Positions 21,931 through 33,187 are shown, counted from the stretch's first letter. The stretch is DNA of 64,000 bases from Wurfbainia villosa (GCA_025175895.1 CM046001.1:49475719-49539718), one strand, 5' to 3'. A program made the numbers and translations. Notes: generated by a model from the sequence alone, not told the origin.

Positions 21931-23084
21931 CCTAAGTCAAAGTGCCTGAAGGTGTTTGAATAGCCAACAGAGGATTCACCACTCCTTGCGAGGGATCAAA
22001 CATTGATTTTTTGGTTAATTAGGGATCATGATGTACTACTAGGTGTTACTCACGATCATTCTATAATTAATGGTTAATTATAGATGGCCAATATAAATCG
22101 AAAATCTATTTGGTCACATGCACAATGAGCGTAATCTAAAGGATTTAAAATGAGCTTGAGAATAGGATTATCATATCGAGAGAGACTTGGTTTGGTTGGA
22201 TCAAACAAAGAGCGAGTATGAAATTGTTTCAGTCGCATCGGAAGCATACATGGGCCAAGTCTTATGAAGACATGATGGATGAACCAAATCGGTTTGGTTC
22301 TAATCCAATAGTGGAAAAATAAACCAAAGTGGTTTGGTTTGTTTTAAACGAATGAACTGAAATTGGTTCGGTTCGTTTTAACTTAAAATAGACCAACGCG
22401 GTTTGGTTTATTTTAACTTAAGTTATTGGAGTGGGTTAATGGAGTTTGGTTATGAACCAATAAGCGTTAGGAGAATATGTTCTCTATAAAAACACGACTT
22501 AAGGGTTTTTGTAATTAATCGGTTCAAGGTTTTGGAAACCCTAGATGTTTTTCTCTTCTCCTCCCTTATTGTTGCCGCCCAACCCTAGGAGAGGTGTTGT
22601 TGCCGCCCAAGCTCCTTGTGCCGCCGCCCATTGGAGTTGCTACTCCTCTTCATTGCCACCAACCATCCACTGGTCGCCTGCAACTTCTCCGACCATCCTC
22701 CCTTGGTTGTCGGCCATCAAGGGCAGCCGACCAAGTCTTTGCCCGACCATCTCCTCCACCAAAACAAGCTGTCCAGTTTTGGACAGCTTGTTGTCCTCTT
22801 CATGGAGAGGTCGTTTGGTCGACGTTTTGTGCTCCGACAGTGACCTACTTGCCGGGGATTGGATCTCCAGCAATTCTCATAGGTGGAGGGTTAAGTTTTC
22901 GTCAATTGGTTGATGAAAACCGCTTCGAAGATGCAAGTTCGTGGAACTCGTTTTTAGATCTGAATTTGATTGGGATTGTGATCATCTCTCGGATCACAAC
23001 GACTTCAACGTGAGGCTAGTACCTTTCATGAAGTCGGGGCTCGTGGCTTTGTGAAGCTATCCCGACGATACTCGACGTGAATAC
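21931..23084 (+). repeat. 5' LTR of element O, left part
   Basis: The phrase at 21945-22000 (around 'ggtgtttgaatagcc') matches 44589-44643 of the 3' LTR. It contains four CCAAA-type/GGTTTGG palindromes (22280-22405) and a TATA box TATAAAA at 22485. The transcribed part includes 'ccgccc' rich sequence that gives spurious ORFs. It is interrupted at 23084 by element B; the last 5 bp (AATAC) are B's target site. Confidence 0.8.
22485..22491 (+). promoter_or_regulatory. TATA box of the element O LTR
   Basis: TATAAAA within 'tctctataaaaacacg', about 80 bp downstream of the last GGTTTGG palindrome; the usual position for LTR transcription. Confidence 0.55.
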
Positions 23085-23194
23085 TGTTGGTGCAATCGGC
23101 CCAGGTCACGATTGACCAGAACTCGAGTTTGACTCGAGTGATGTTTTGATGTTTTGATGTTTCGACAAAAACATATGACAATGTAATTGTCATG

Positions 23195-23490
23195 GTAAAG
23201 TCCAAGCATGGGTCTTGGCATGGAAAGTCCAAGTCTTGAGTACTTGGCAAATGGAAAGTCCAAGCATTGTCTTGGCAATTGAGAAGTCCAACATGTGTTG
23301 GCAAATGGAAAGTCCAAGCTTGAGTCTTGGCGTTTGAAGTCCAAGGGGATTGATATTGGCTGCGTAAAGTCCAAGCGGGAGTCCAAGCGGGAGTCTTGGT
23401 AGCATAAGTCCAATGGTTGGCGGCGTAAAGTCCAAGCGGAGTCTTGGCGGCGTAAGTCCAATGTGCCTTGGCGGTGTAGACACCGTTAGC
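23195..23490 (+). repeat. U3 array of AAGTCCAA...TTGGC mini-hairpins
   Basis: Ten units in about 295 bp. Each starts AAGTCCAA and ends TTGG(C), with a variable loop of 4-25 bp, so each can fold as a CCAAG/CTTGG hairpin. The loops differ between units while the arms are kept. The same array is in the 3' LTR (30448-30765), in K (first 40 bases) and, reversed, at 57190-57480. Confidence 0.85.
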
Positions 23491-24021
23491 ATGACATAGC
23501 CGATGGAAGCATCTGAAGGCTAGCGCGATGGATGAACAAGTCATGGATGACTTGGAGGGATCTGAGAGGCGTGAGGCTGATGGAGATGGCTAGAAGGCTT
23601 AGGTCTAGGCTAAGGGTGGTCTAGCAAGTATGGGGGAACCATACTTGGGCTAAAACCTCATGTTTGAGGTGTGCGGTCGACCGATGCCATGAGGCGCCGG
23701 ACCGACCGAGTCAACTAGGGTTTATTTGCGGGTTATGGCCTAGCGATCGACGATGATGGCAATGATCGATGGCTTGAGCAAATGATCGATCTTGTGATCA
23801 CCGACCGGTGCTCGTGAATTCGGGCACGCATCGGAGTCGAGACTCGACTGGTCGAGTGAGTACTCCATCAGTCGACTGATGGTCACAATCAGTCGACTGA
23901 TAGTAGTTCCGTTGGACTTATCCAGCGTGGAACTAGCCGTTGTCTCACGACAACAGTGGCATCAGTCGACTGATGGTCTCGATCAGTCGACTGATCGACT
24001 TTTTCCAGCACAGGTTGAAGC

Positions 24022-24028
24022 TATATAT
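24022..24028 (+). promoter_or_regulatory. TATA box of the element B 5' LTR
   Basis: TATATAT, 27 bp after the last palindrome; the 3' LTR has it at 31293-31299. Confidence 0.6.
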
Positions 24029-24502
24029 GGAGCTCGAGGTGGAGGAAAAAGTAATGGTTCCTTGAGGAGATTTGGGGCGAGTTGCTGTTGCAATTCAGGG
24101 TCTCCAAGTGCTACTCGATCAACCAAGTGATCAAGCATTCAAAGAGCATTTGTAAAGTGTTTCCTTTACTTGTATTGCTTTGTATTTCACTATATTGCTT
24201 GTATTCATTTGATTATTGTTGTAATCATATTGTACGAGGTTTCTCCACCTCCGGATTGTTCCGAGAAGGAGTTATTTGATAGTGGTGTGTGATTGGCATC
24301 GCTAGGGCTCATTCGAGCCCGATCCGTGGAGTAGGAACCGTGCGGTTCCGAACCACGTTATATACTCGTGTTAGCGTGTTGTGTTTTCATTATTGTTATT
24401 GTATTATCTATTTCCACGCTAACGAATTTGTAGACACAACCGCGATTGAATTCCATTAACGCTAATCACCCCCCCCTCTAGCGTTACAAAGGTCCTAACA
24501 AG

Positions 24503-24515
24503 TGGTATCAGAGCC
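24503..24515 (+). other. Primer binding site of element B (initiator-Met tRNA)
   Basis: TGGTATCAGAGCC, 2 bp after the LTR end, identical to the PBS of element A. Confidence 0.92.
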
Positions 24516-24569
24516 TAGGGCTCTTCTACGGACTAACCGCCGAGAGTTGAAGAAGCTAGAGGGAAGAAT

Positions 24570-26213
24570 ATGGAATTTCAAGAAAAATTGGGTGACGACG
24601 TCAACATCCCACCTTCCTTCAACCGCGAACATTTCGCGTATTGGAAAGGTAGAATGCAATATTTTCTAATGACAAATATAGAAAATTGGTTTGCCGTGAC
24701 TATAGGTTTTGATGCTCCGAGAGGAGAAAACGGTGAAATCCTCAAGATGAAGAGATGGACCGAGGAGCAACGGAAAAAATTCAAGACAACCGTTAAGGTA
24801 ACAAAAATGCTAATTGATTTGATACCTAACGATATTTTGTCTAGATTAGGAAGCTATAGGGATGCCAAAGAATTGTGGAACAAGTTGATCAAGTTCCACG
24901 AAAATCCCGAATCGGTCCAAGAAGATTCGGAAGAGGAGGAGACTGAAGAAGAGAGCTCATCCTCAAGTGAAAGTGAGGAATCGGAGGAAGTGAGAGTCAA
25001 CTTCCGGATCGGAAGAGGAAATAGCAGAAGAGGAGAGACCATCTTCTACACCGGAGCAACCTCAAGAAGAAGCTTCGACATCTGGCCAAGATGAAGAAGC
25101 CCAAAGTCCAATTCCGGTCTCCACCATCGAACTAGGTAACTCAAGCAATTTAGTTTTAAATAAAAAACATACTATGTGCTTTGAGTGTAGGGAGTATGGG
25201 CATTACAAGAGCAAATGCCCAAAGAGGATCAAGAAAGCTCCACCGCTCCAAAGGTCAAGGATGCCGGTCCCCCAACGCCTAGAAGCAAGGAGCAAGTCGC
25301 TTGCTTCAAATGTCGGACAACCGACATTACCGGAGTCAATGCCCAAGGGGGAAGAAGAAGGGGCAAGAAGGAGCTACACAAGTAGGGGGAGCCTCCAAGG
25401 CAAACCCTAAGGTAAAATTTGTTAATGCACCTTCAATTTCTAGGCAAAAGAATGCTTTTAATTCTCTTGCTATTGTACATGAAAAGCATGCTAGAACTAA
25501 TAGACATATTTGCTTAGGTGCTAAGAATGCTCACCTTAAGAATAAGGAGAAATTTGGGACTAATGTCCCTAAAAATATTTTACCTAAGGAAAGCATTAAG
25601 AAAATAGGAGAACATCTAGGTTTTAATGCTAAGAAATCTAGACATATGCCTAGAAATAAAAATATCTCAAGAGAAAATGAAAAATTAAAAATTGAGATAT
25701 TAGAAAGGAAAATCAAGTCTTGAGGTCAAGACTTGAAAACTAGAAAAGACCCTTAAAATTATGCAAAATCAAATGCAAGGGTCAATTGGTCAAACTTTTA
25801 GGTCATATAGTCAAAGCCAACAAGTCTAGGACCTAAGAGTCAAAAGTCAACCAAGGGCAAGAAAGGTTTGGGTCACAAACCTAAGCCTAAGGTGCTTACC
25901 ATAGTGTTCCATTTGACTATGAAACACTAACTAAGTCTAGGAAGACCAAGGTCAATAGGGAAGTCATCACTAGAGTTGACCCTGGTGTGTGCCTAGTGGC
26001 TCAGGTTTCTAGGAAACCTACGCTGGCCACTAAGAAGGTTGTTAGGGAGGCAATCCTAGTGTCAACCTAGGTAAGACCCAAATGACCAAGGCTACCAAGC
26101 CTAGGAGGGTCATTAGGAAGGTATCTAGGGAGGTTATCCCTAAGGAATACCTAATTAACCCTAGGAGCTCAAATAGGTTTTGGGTTCCTAAGAGCGTGAT
26201 TGATTCACGCTAA
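24570..26213 (+). pseudogene. gag: Gag of element B, frameshifted
   Basis: The start ATG at 24570 lies 54 bp after the PBS. The first frame (to about 25000) gives the capsid core: FAYWKGRMQYFLMT, then LIPNDILSRLGSYRDAKELW and an acidic Glu/Ser stretch. A frameshift near 25005 leads to a second frame with an intact zinc knuckle (CFECREYGHYKSKC). Another shift falls inside the second knuckle (CFKC, then HYRSQCPRG in the next frame near 25315). A stop at 25721 and a further shift follow. The tail ends at SSNRFWVPKSVIDSR and TAA 26211-26213, matching the end of the A gag. It aligns with A throughout but is clearly diverged, so the two families are old relatives. Confidence 0.85.
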
Positions 26214-27390
26214 GATGGGTTTAGGGTGTGCCAACCTTGATTGGATGGGTAGTTAACTCAACCATAATAAAGGTGGCACTTTAAGGTTACTCTCAAGGTT
26301 ATGGTTACTTTGGAAATATCCTTGAGTTTTAATTTCAAAGAATTTTAGGTTGTGTCAATATAGATCTTGAAAACATGAAAATCAATAAAATTGACACTAT
26401 CTAGATTTAGAGGTCATAGTGTGTACTTTTGATTATTGGCACACTTGGGAAGGTCATGTATCAAGAAATGTGTGGTTAAGATGTAAAGGTAATATCTAGA
26501 GTGATACTCAAGTGCCACACAACTTGATGTCTTGTATTCACCATGCTTCATATGTTTTACCATATGTTTGCATGAAATGAATGTCTAGGATAGATTACAT
26601 CTCACAAAACAAGTCTTTTACCTTGATTGTGTATTTCAACACTTAGAAAGGGTGAGATGTTAGGTTTTGGAAATCATTGAATGTTAATGTTTGCAAAATG
26701 AAATAAAACATTAAAATACATGAACAAATACATAAATAAAAGTATAACATCAATACATTCAAGATACAATATCTAACGTGATAAAATGGAACAATTAAGA
26801 TGATAAAATACCGATCGATAACAAGTGCTAGCTCCATGACTCGATCGATCGACCATCACGATCGATGTGGTCCATCACCGATCGATGGTATCTTTCACCG
26901 AGGTCAGAAGGCCATCACGAGTGCTCGACGAGCCGAGTGATATGCACGATCACGATCCGATGAGCAACATCACCGATCGATGCTATCAGAGCACGCTACG
27001 TATAAGGTTCAACAGCGATCGGGCCGAGCCGATCACGACGCCGCTCGGTAAACTCGTAATAAATCACGATCACCGACCGATGCTCCACATCACCGATCAA
27101 TCGTTTTTAAAACGCGAACCGCTAGGGTTCGCATTTCACGCGATTTAAAGCTCTTCCTTCCTTTCTCGATCGACGCCTCCTCTCTCCGACCAAATCTTCC
27201 GGTGTCAACCTTCCAAAGTCCTAGGTTTGATAAGCATGCCTCTCCCCTTCCTTTGTTTTCGACCCATCTCGAGCACTAGTTCACGCGATTTAGGTTTATT
27301 GTCTTTGTTCCGCTTAGGTTCCGGCCAAGCTTTCCGGCGACTTTTCCGCGATCCTCAAAGAACTTTTTGAGCCTTCCCTCCGACACACAC
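26214..27390 (+). other. Noncoding region of element B between gag and second ORF
   Basis: 26214-26700 resembles the start of the A tail (stop region, 'ccatgcttcatatg' stretches, 'gggtgagatgtt'). 26815-27115 is packed with CGATCG-centred motifs ('caccgatcgatgg' type) in the pattern of an LTR U3. 27150-27390 is C/T-rich, like a plant 5' leader, and ends at the ATG of the second ORF. No polypurine tract or PBS separates these parts, so it may be an inserted and rearranged segment. Confidence 0.5.
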
Positions 27391-28625
27391 ATGGCGCCTA
27401 AGTAACGACTCTTCTTTCCGAGCCCTAATTTTCATTTCCATTACAATGTAGGTTTATCTAATCGCGTATTGTTGCCATTGCATTGCATATCATCACATTA
27501 CATTCATAATAGGAGAGCCCGTAGGAATGATCCATCCGAGAGTGAATCTCGGTTGTACCAGATCAACCTATGTTGGTTAGGTACATAGATAAGAACTTTT
27601 TCGATAGGCATTGTAGTGACGCTCATGGAACTCATTGCATACTACAATTTGATGAAGATCGCCTTGTGCACGATCCAATCAATGATGATCTCATTAAAGA
27701 ATTCTATCAAAACCTTAAAAAGGTAGATGACGGCCCTACATACACTACTCGCAGAAACGCGATGAGTTCACCTCGCACATCGCAGAGTTTCTCGAGTGTA
27801 GGCCTCAAATGATACCTTTATCTTCTACCCTACCATGGACTTTCCCTACTCGAGCCTTTTGCCCATATCACTATGGAGTCCATGCATGAGCGCATTTTTG
27901 GTTATCCACGCCCACCGCCCAAAACCTATTTTCTATCATCGAAGAAATCAGACTGACAATGTCCTTTATAAGGTCATTGTTGGGTGTTTTCTTCCGCATT
28001 GTCACTGAGGTCCGCCAAGATTCGCCTCCCATCTTTTTCTTCTATATGCCATGCGCCTTCGCTAGACATAAACTTTGCATTGAACATCTTCCATTGCATT
28101 ACAGACTTCACTTCTCACATAAGGGAAAGTGCATATGCCATTTGGACATATCATCACAAAGATGGCTCGACTGAGGCATTAACATCCATAGGGGCTCATG
28201 ATACTATCTAAGTGTACGATCAGATATCACCAGAATCTCCTTAGCAAAGCTACGGATGGGCGCTGGACAGATGGAGTTGGCGCCACGACCACCCAGGGCG
28301 CACAGACAGCCTCCTCCGCCGCCCAGAGATGCAGTAGAGGACGACGAGGATGCGGACACCTCTGATGAGGATGACCAGATGCCGGCAGACACATCGGCTG
28401 GTCCATCACTCGTGGGTACCGGAGTCCGTGATTGAGGATTATCGCAATGATGGTTGACTCTAGGTCGACAGAGTTATACGTGCAGCATCCTTTGGCACAC
28501 GTCTCGATAGGATGGAGGAGACCCAGGTCCGCATAGAGCAGCATCAGCGCGATATGCTAGAGATGATGCGGGCCTGGACTCTGAGTCAGCAGCAACCTCC
28601 ATTGCCACCTCCTGCGGACGATTAG
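27391..28625 (+). pseudogene. Second ORF region of element B, Athila/plant-transposon-protein-like, broken
   Basis: It opens ATGGCGCCTAAG and soon hits a stop. Over several frames one reads FFDRHCSDAHGTHCILQFDE, DPINDDLIKEFYQNLKKVDD, TYTTRRN, RSLLGVFFRIVTEV and, at the end, a Gln/Glu-rich coil-like stretch (EETQVRIEQHQRDMLEMM) closing LPPPAD and TAG (28623-28625). The order (LIKEFYQNL motif, middle domain, coil, Pro-rich end) resembles the 3' ORF of Athila element F (19133-20675) and the plant protein group named 'putative plant transposon protein'. The likeness is weak and by eye. At least five frameshifts or stops break it. Element A has nothing at this place. Confidence 0.45.
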
Positions 28626-30327
28626 AGGATTTTTTTTTTTGGTTGTCAATGTTTGTAGTAAGATTGAGCTTAGCCAATCTTTTCTTTGATTGTAAAAGAC
28701 AAATTTAAGTTTAAATGAAATCCTTATTTCTGAAAAATCTTGCGTGTATGAATGAATATTTGTATAATTGTATTGCTACCATATGCCATATCATGACATC
28801 ATGTTTATTCTTAATCATTTTATATGTCATGATTATGCTTTAGAATTAAGGATAAATGTCATGTGTCTTTTAGATCTCATCTTATGCCATGACATCATGA
28901 TCATTGGCCACGCTTAATAACACTATTATTTATGCCATGATCATACATTCATGCATTAACTTGATTAAAATTGATTTAAGGACTATGGCATGACTTGAAG
29001 TCCCAGCTTATAAGGGAATCAAGTAGAGTTGCTCTAGAAAATGCATGAAACCCTAGTTTAGGGAGAACAAAACCCACATCTCACATCTAATTGACATATA
29101 TGTATTTATACACCTTAGATACATGTGAGATGCTAGGATATGAGTTAAGTTCAAGATGCATAGTTTTGCATCTAGATGAACTAAAACTCATCTAATTTTA
29201 ATAGTGGATCATTGGGAAAGTTTGTGTACAAGTCATGTATAGAGCCCAAGGAATATGATCCAAAATAAGGTTTTGAAAACATTTTAAAATCATTTTGAAA
29301 AACCTTGGTGAAGTCTATCTTTGATAGAAATCACCATTGATGAAGTTGATACAAAGTAGGGCCAAAACATTGAAAATTTCAATGGTTTTGAACTTTGTGC
29401 CAATTTCACTATTTTATGGGTAAAATAATTTTCAAATATTTTTCACCCATTGTATTGGTCGTAAGTATTATACGATCAAATTTCGTGATTTTTCGATAAA
29501 CGATAATTATTTATGATTTTTTGAAATTATTTCGATAATCAAAATCGATTAAGATCACCGATCGCCTGGGTGGCAATGATCGATGGGTATGGCAATGATC
29601 GTTATCCGACAGAGTCGATCGCCAAGGCTGATTTTGGGTCGACAAGGTTTGTTTAACCCGATTTTACTATGGTTAAAGTCCCTAATCACTCCTAACCCTA
29701 GGATATGCTTTGGGAAGCATTATAAAGGGTGAAAATCCATTGGATATGGATTAGGAAAATTGTTTAGGGTTTGTATCAATGTTAAGGTGTGGAAAGTTCA
29801 ATGTTGAATTTCTAACCTTAATTTTGATTGTTTAGAGTTCCTATTGGCTTAGGGACTCCCAAGGACATTGTTGGTGCAATGGTCAAGGGGGAGCAAGCCT
29901 TTAGGGGAGGTATCCATCTTGGGATGATGGATGTGTTTTTCTCCTCAAAAGGAGAAGTTATGAGAATGTATCATCAATTGGGAAATTGATGAGTTTTTGA
30001 TACCCAATTTGGAAATTGGGAGAGTGAATAGGATTGCCTCTCTTGAGTGATATGGGACTTATCACTAGGAAGATTGGTAGGCATCCTAGGTATTTTTGGA
30101 TCAAGGGGAGATTGTAAGATCTCATTGGGACATGAGACATTGACCTCCTTGGAGTGATAACTTTTTGCTATTTGTCAAAAGGGGAGAATGTTTGGAGAAT
30201 GTTTGGGGGAGAACATTCGGGAGAAAACATTTTGGAGAATGTTTTAAGATTACCAATTTGGGATAATTGGTAAGGGAATTGAGTTAATGTTCTAACTCAA
30301 ATGTTTTGTGTGGTTTTGTCAAACATC
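28626..30327 (+). other. Noncoding 3' tail of element B
   Basis: About 1.7 kb matching the A tail in order: 'gccatgacatcatgat' stretches (28780-28905), 'cacatctcac...gtgagatgct' (29072-29136), 'cattttgaaaaaccttgg' (29290-29310), 'ttggtgcaatggtcaaggg' (29870-29890) and repeated 'gggagaa' runs before the polypurine tract. No ORF of note. Confidence 0.7.
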
Positions 30328-30340
30328 AAAAGGGGGAGAT
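30328..30340 (+). other. Polypurine tract of element B
   Basis: AAAAGGGGGAGAT directly before TGTTGG of the 3' LTR; same as in element A apart from one A. Confidence 0.87.
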
Positions 30341-31774
30341 TGTTGGTAATCGGCCCAGTCACGACACCAGAACTCGAGTTTGACTCGAGTGATGTTTTGA
30401 TGTTTTGATGTTTCGACAAAAACATATGACAATGTAATTGTCATGGTAAAGTCCAAGCATGGGTCTTGGCATGGAAAGTCCAAGTCTTGAGTACTTGGCA
30501 AATGGAAAGTCCAAGCATTGTCTTGCAATTGAGAAGTCCAACATGTGTTGGCAAATGGAAAGTCCAAGCTTGAGTCTTGGCGTTTGAAGTCCAAGGGGAT
30601 TGATATTGGTCGCAGAAAGTCCAAGTGGGAGTCTTGGCGATAAGTCCAATGGTTGGTCGCAGAAAGTCCAAGCGGGAGTCTTGGCAGCATAAGTCCAATG
30701 GTTGGCGGCGTAAAGTCCAAGCGGAGTCTTGGCGGCGTAAGTCCAATGTGCCTTGGCGGTGTAGACACCGCTAGCATGACATAGCCGATGGAAGCACCTG
30801 AAGGCTAGCGCGATGGATGAACAAGTCATGGATGACTTGGAGGGATCCGAGAGGCGTGAGGCTGATGGAGGTGGCTAGAAGGCTTAGGTCTAGGCTAAGG
30901 GTGGTCTAGCAAGTATGGGGAACCATACTTGGGCTAAAACCTCATGTTTGAGGTGTGCCACCGACCGATGCCATGAGGCGCCGACCGGACCGAGTCAACT
31001 AGGGTTTGCCTGTGGGTTATGGCCAGCAATGATCGATATGATGATGGCCGATCGATGAGTTGAGCCGATCGATCTTGTGATCACCGACCGGTGCTCGTGA
31101 ATTCGCACGCGTATCGGAGTCGAGACTGACCGGTCGAGTGATTCCATCGGGCCGATCGATGGTCACAATCGGGCCGATCGATAGTAGTTCCGCTGACTTA
31201 TCCAACTAGCCGCTGTCTCACGACAACGCGGCATCACGATCGATGGTCTCGATCACCGATCGATCGACTTTTTCCAAAGACAAAGTTGAAGCTATATATG
31301 GAGCTCAAGGTGGAGGAAAAAGTAATGGTTCCTTGAGGAGATTTGGGGCGAGTTGCTGTTGCAATTCAGGGTCTCCAAGTGCTACTCGATCAACCAAGCG
31401 ATCAAGCATTCAAAGAGCATTTGTAAAGTGTTTCCTTTACTTGTATTGCTTTGTATTTCACTATATTACTTGTATTCATTTGATTATTGTTGTAATCATA
31501 TTGTACGAGGTTTCTCCACCTCCGGATTGTTCCGAGAAGGAGTTATTTGATAGTGGTGTGTGATTGGCATCGCTAGGGCTCATTCGAGCCCGATCCGTGG
31601 AGTAGGAACCGTGCGGTTCCGAACCACGTTATATACTCGTGTTAGCGTGTTGTGTTTTCATTATTGTTATTGTATTATCTATATTCCGCTGCGCTAACGA
31701 ATTTGTAGACACAACCGCGATTGAATTCCATTAACGCTAATCACCCCCCCTCTAGCGTTACAAAGGTCCTAACA
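30341..31774 (+). repeat. 3' LTR of element B
   Basis: 1434 bp from TGTTGGTAATC to CCTAACA. Identical to the 5' LTR over long stretches, but with dense short changes at 30345-30380, 30600-30690 and 31020-31260. There the ATCAGTCGACTGAT palindromes read as ATCGGGCCGATCGAT or ATCACCGATCGAT. AATAC at 31775-31779 is the right target duplication. Confidence 0.9.
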
Positions 31775-31779
31775 AATAC

Positions 31780-32038
31780 GAATAGAGGCGGTTCTAATGA
31801 GGGTCGCTATGATTGATGTCATTCCCGCTACACGTGATTCGTTAGGTATAACTAGAATAAATTTCCTTTTATTGCAAAATTTGAAATGTCGATTATGTCT
31901 ACACATGTTGTATCCTTGCATGCGTGTGGTGTGTGTATTGTAATAAATAGTTTATTACTTGTTTTTGCTTCCGCTGTGTGCATGTTTACGAAACGTGTTC
32001 GAACACAACACCCACGTCGGTGCCATGGGAACCCAACA
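31780..32038 (+). repeat. 5' LTR of element O, right part
   Basis: The remainder of the O LTR after the insertion of B, ending at CCCAACA one base before the PBS. Confidence 0.78.
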
Positions 32039-32039
32039 G

Positions 32040-32053
32040 TGGTATCAGAGCCC
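32040..32053 (+). other. Primer binding site of element O (initiator-Met tRNA)
   Basis: TGGTATCAGAGCCC directly after the LTR end. Confidence 0.9.
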
Positions 32054-33187
32054 AACTGTGTTTCGACATAATCGTAAAATTGTTTTGCGATATAATTGTA
32101 TTTTTGGAAATTTACTACTTTTGGAAAGTTTAAAAATAATTATAGAAATTTTAATTAGTAAAGAAATTCAAATTGGAAATTTTCTAATGTGATTAGGAAA
32201 TTTGTTTCCAAAATTAAATTTGAATTTCCTTAATTAATATTTTCCATAAATAGAATATGTGATTAAATTTGGAAATTTTTTTCCTAATTTAATCAGGATT
32301 TGATTTGGGAAATCAAATCGCAAACATATTTTATTTCCAAAAATTAATTTTGACAATATGGAAACTACTTGTACATGCATAATTGTATGTCATGTAATTG
32401 TATTAGATGCATATCATTATGCCATGCGTGTCCTGACATGTAGATGTATGTCATGTGTGTCATGCCATGTAGATAAAAGTTATTTGCATTCAAAGAGGAT
32501 GATACCTTAAATCCCTTACACAATATTAAAGTCTACACTTTCCATTAATATGGTTAGAACCAGAGTTTTGTTTATTGTTTGGGTTGTTGGATTCACTCTA
32601 AGCCCGGCTTGAACCTGAACATGTTCAAATCATTGGAATAGTTTGACACTAATATGGTAAGAGTCAGAGGTCAATCGTTAGTTTGGGTTGTTGGGCTCAC
32701 TCCAAGCCTAGCTAATTGGTTGAATGCGCTTTAACCATATTAAAACTATTTCACGATTAATGGGTCGGTTCTAACTTGGAGCATCAATTTGTTGGACTCA
32801 CTCCAAGGTCGATGTGAAGAGAAGTGAAGTTGGGTGCTATGCATATGATGCATACTTGTTAATGTGTTAACAACCCAATATATGTGTGAACATTCAATTA
32901 GTTGATAGCACATTGTGATAGTTACATATACATGATATATAACCGGTATACTTGATACCTACCATCATAGCTAAGAATGGTTTGTTGGACTCACTCCAAG
33001 GTTGTTCTTATATATGTTGGATATCAACCCATTCGGAGATGGACCTATGATCTCCCGAATTGATTTTGAGGGTTTTTGAATTTCGAAAAATGAATGAGAT
33101 ATATAAATGTATGTTGATGGATTTTAAAATCATTTTCTCATATATGCTGATATATAAATGTATTTCTAGGTTAATCATTTGATCATG
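32054..33187 (+). other. Leader of element O
   Basis: AT-rich 1.1-kb untranslated leader without ORFs. It holds four imperfect copies of a 'gttgg(g/a)(c/t)tcactccaag' motif (about 32585, 32690, 32790 and 32980). Confidence 0.6.

Larger units (their letters stand above)
23085..24500 (+). repeat. 5' LTR of element B
   Basis: 1416 bp from TGTTGGTGC to CCTAACA, with the PBS starting 3 bp later. U3 has ten AAGTCCAA/TTGGC mini-hairpin units (23195-23490), then ATCAGTCGACTGAT at 23867-23880, 23888-23901, 23961-23974 and 23982-23995, and a TATATAT box at 24022. U5 shares 'ggtttctccacctcc' and 'gtggagtaggaacc' with LTR A. Confidence 0.92.
23085..31774 (+). mobile_element. Element B: large gag-only LTR retrotransposon with an extra ORF
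   Basis: 8690 bp with LTRs 23085-24500 and 30341-31774 and perfect AATAC duplications (23080-23084 and 31775-31779). The interior has a tRNA-Met PBS, a gag related to that of A, a second degenerate coding region (27391-28625) not found in A, an A-like noncoding tail and a polypurine tract. No protease, integrase or reverse transcriptase is present. It sits inside the 5' LTR of O and is therefore younger than O. Confidence 0.92.

Noticed and set aside
22545..23013. Overlapping open frames of 75-139 codons, Pro/Ser-rich
   Set aside because: They lie in the transcribed part of the O LTR, in C-rich sequence with three competing frames and no domain. Spurious.
23195..23490. CRISPR-like array (short repeat units separated by variable sequence)
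   Set aside because: Units are in an LTR of a plant retrotransposon, spacers are 4-25 bp and uneven, and the array is duplicated in both LTRs. Not CRISPR.
23026..23544. Minus-strand frames rich in 'DFTxPxxxGL' repeats (also at 30319-30829)
   Set aside because: Antisense translation of the AAGTCCAA/TTGGC hairpin array in LTR B; no protein expected.
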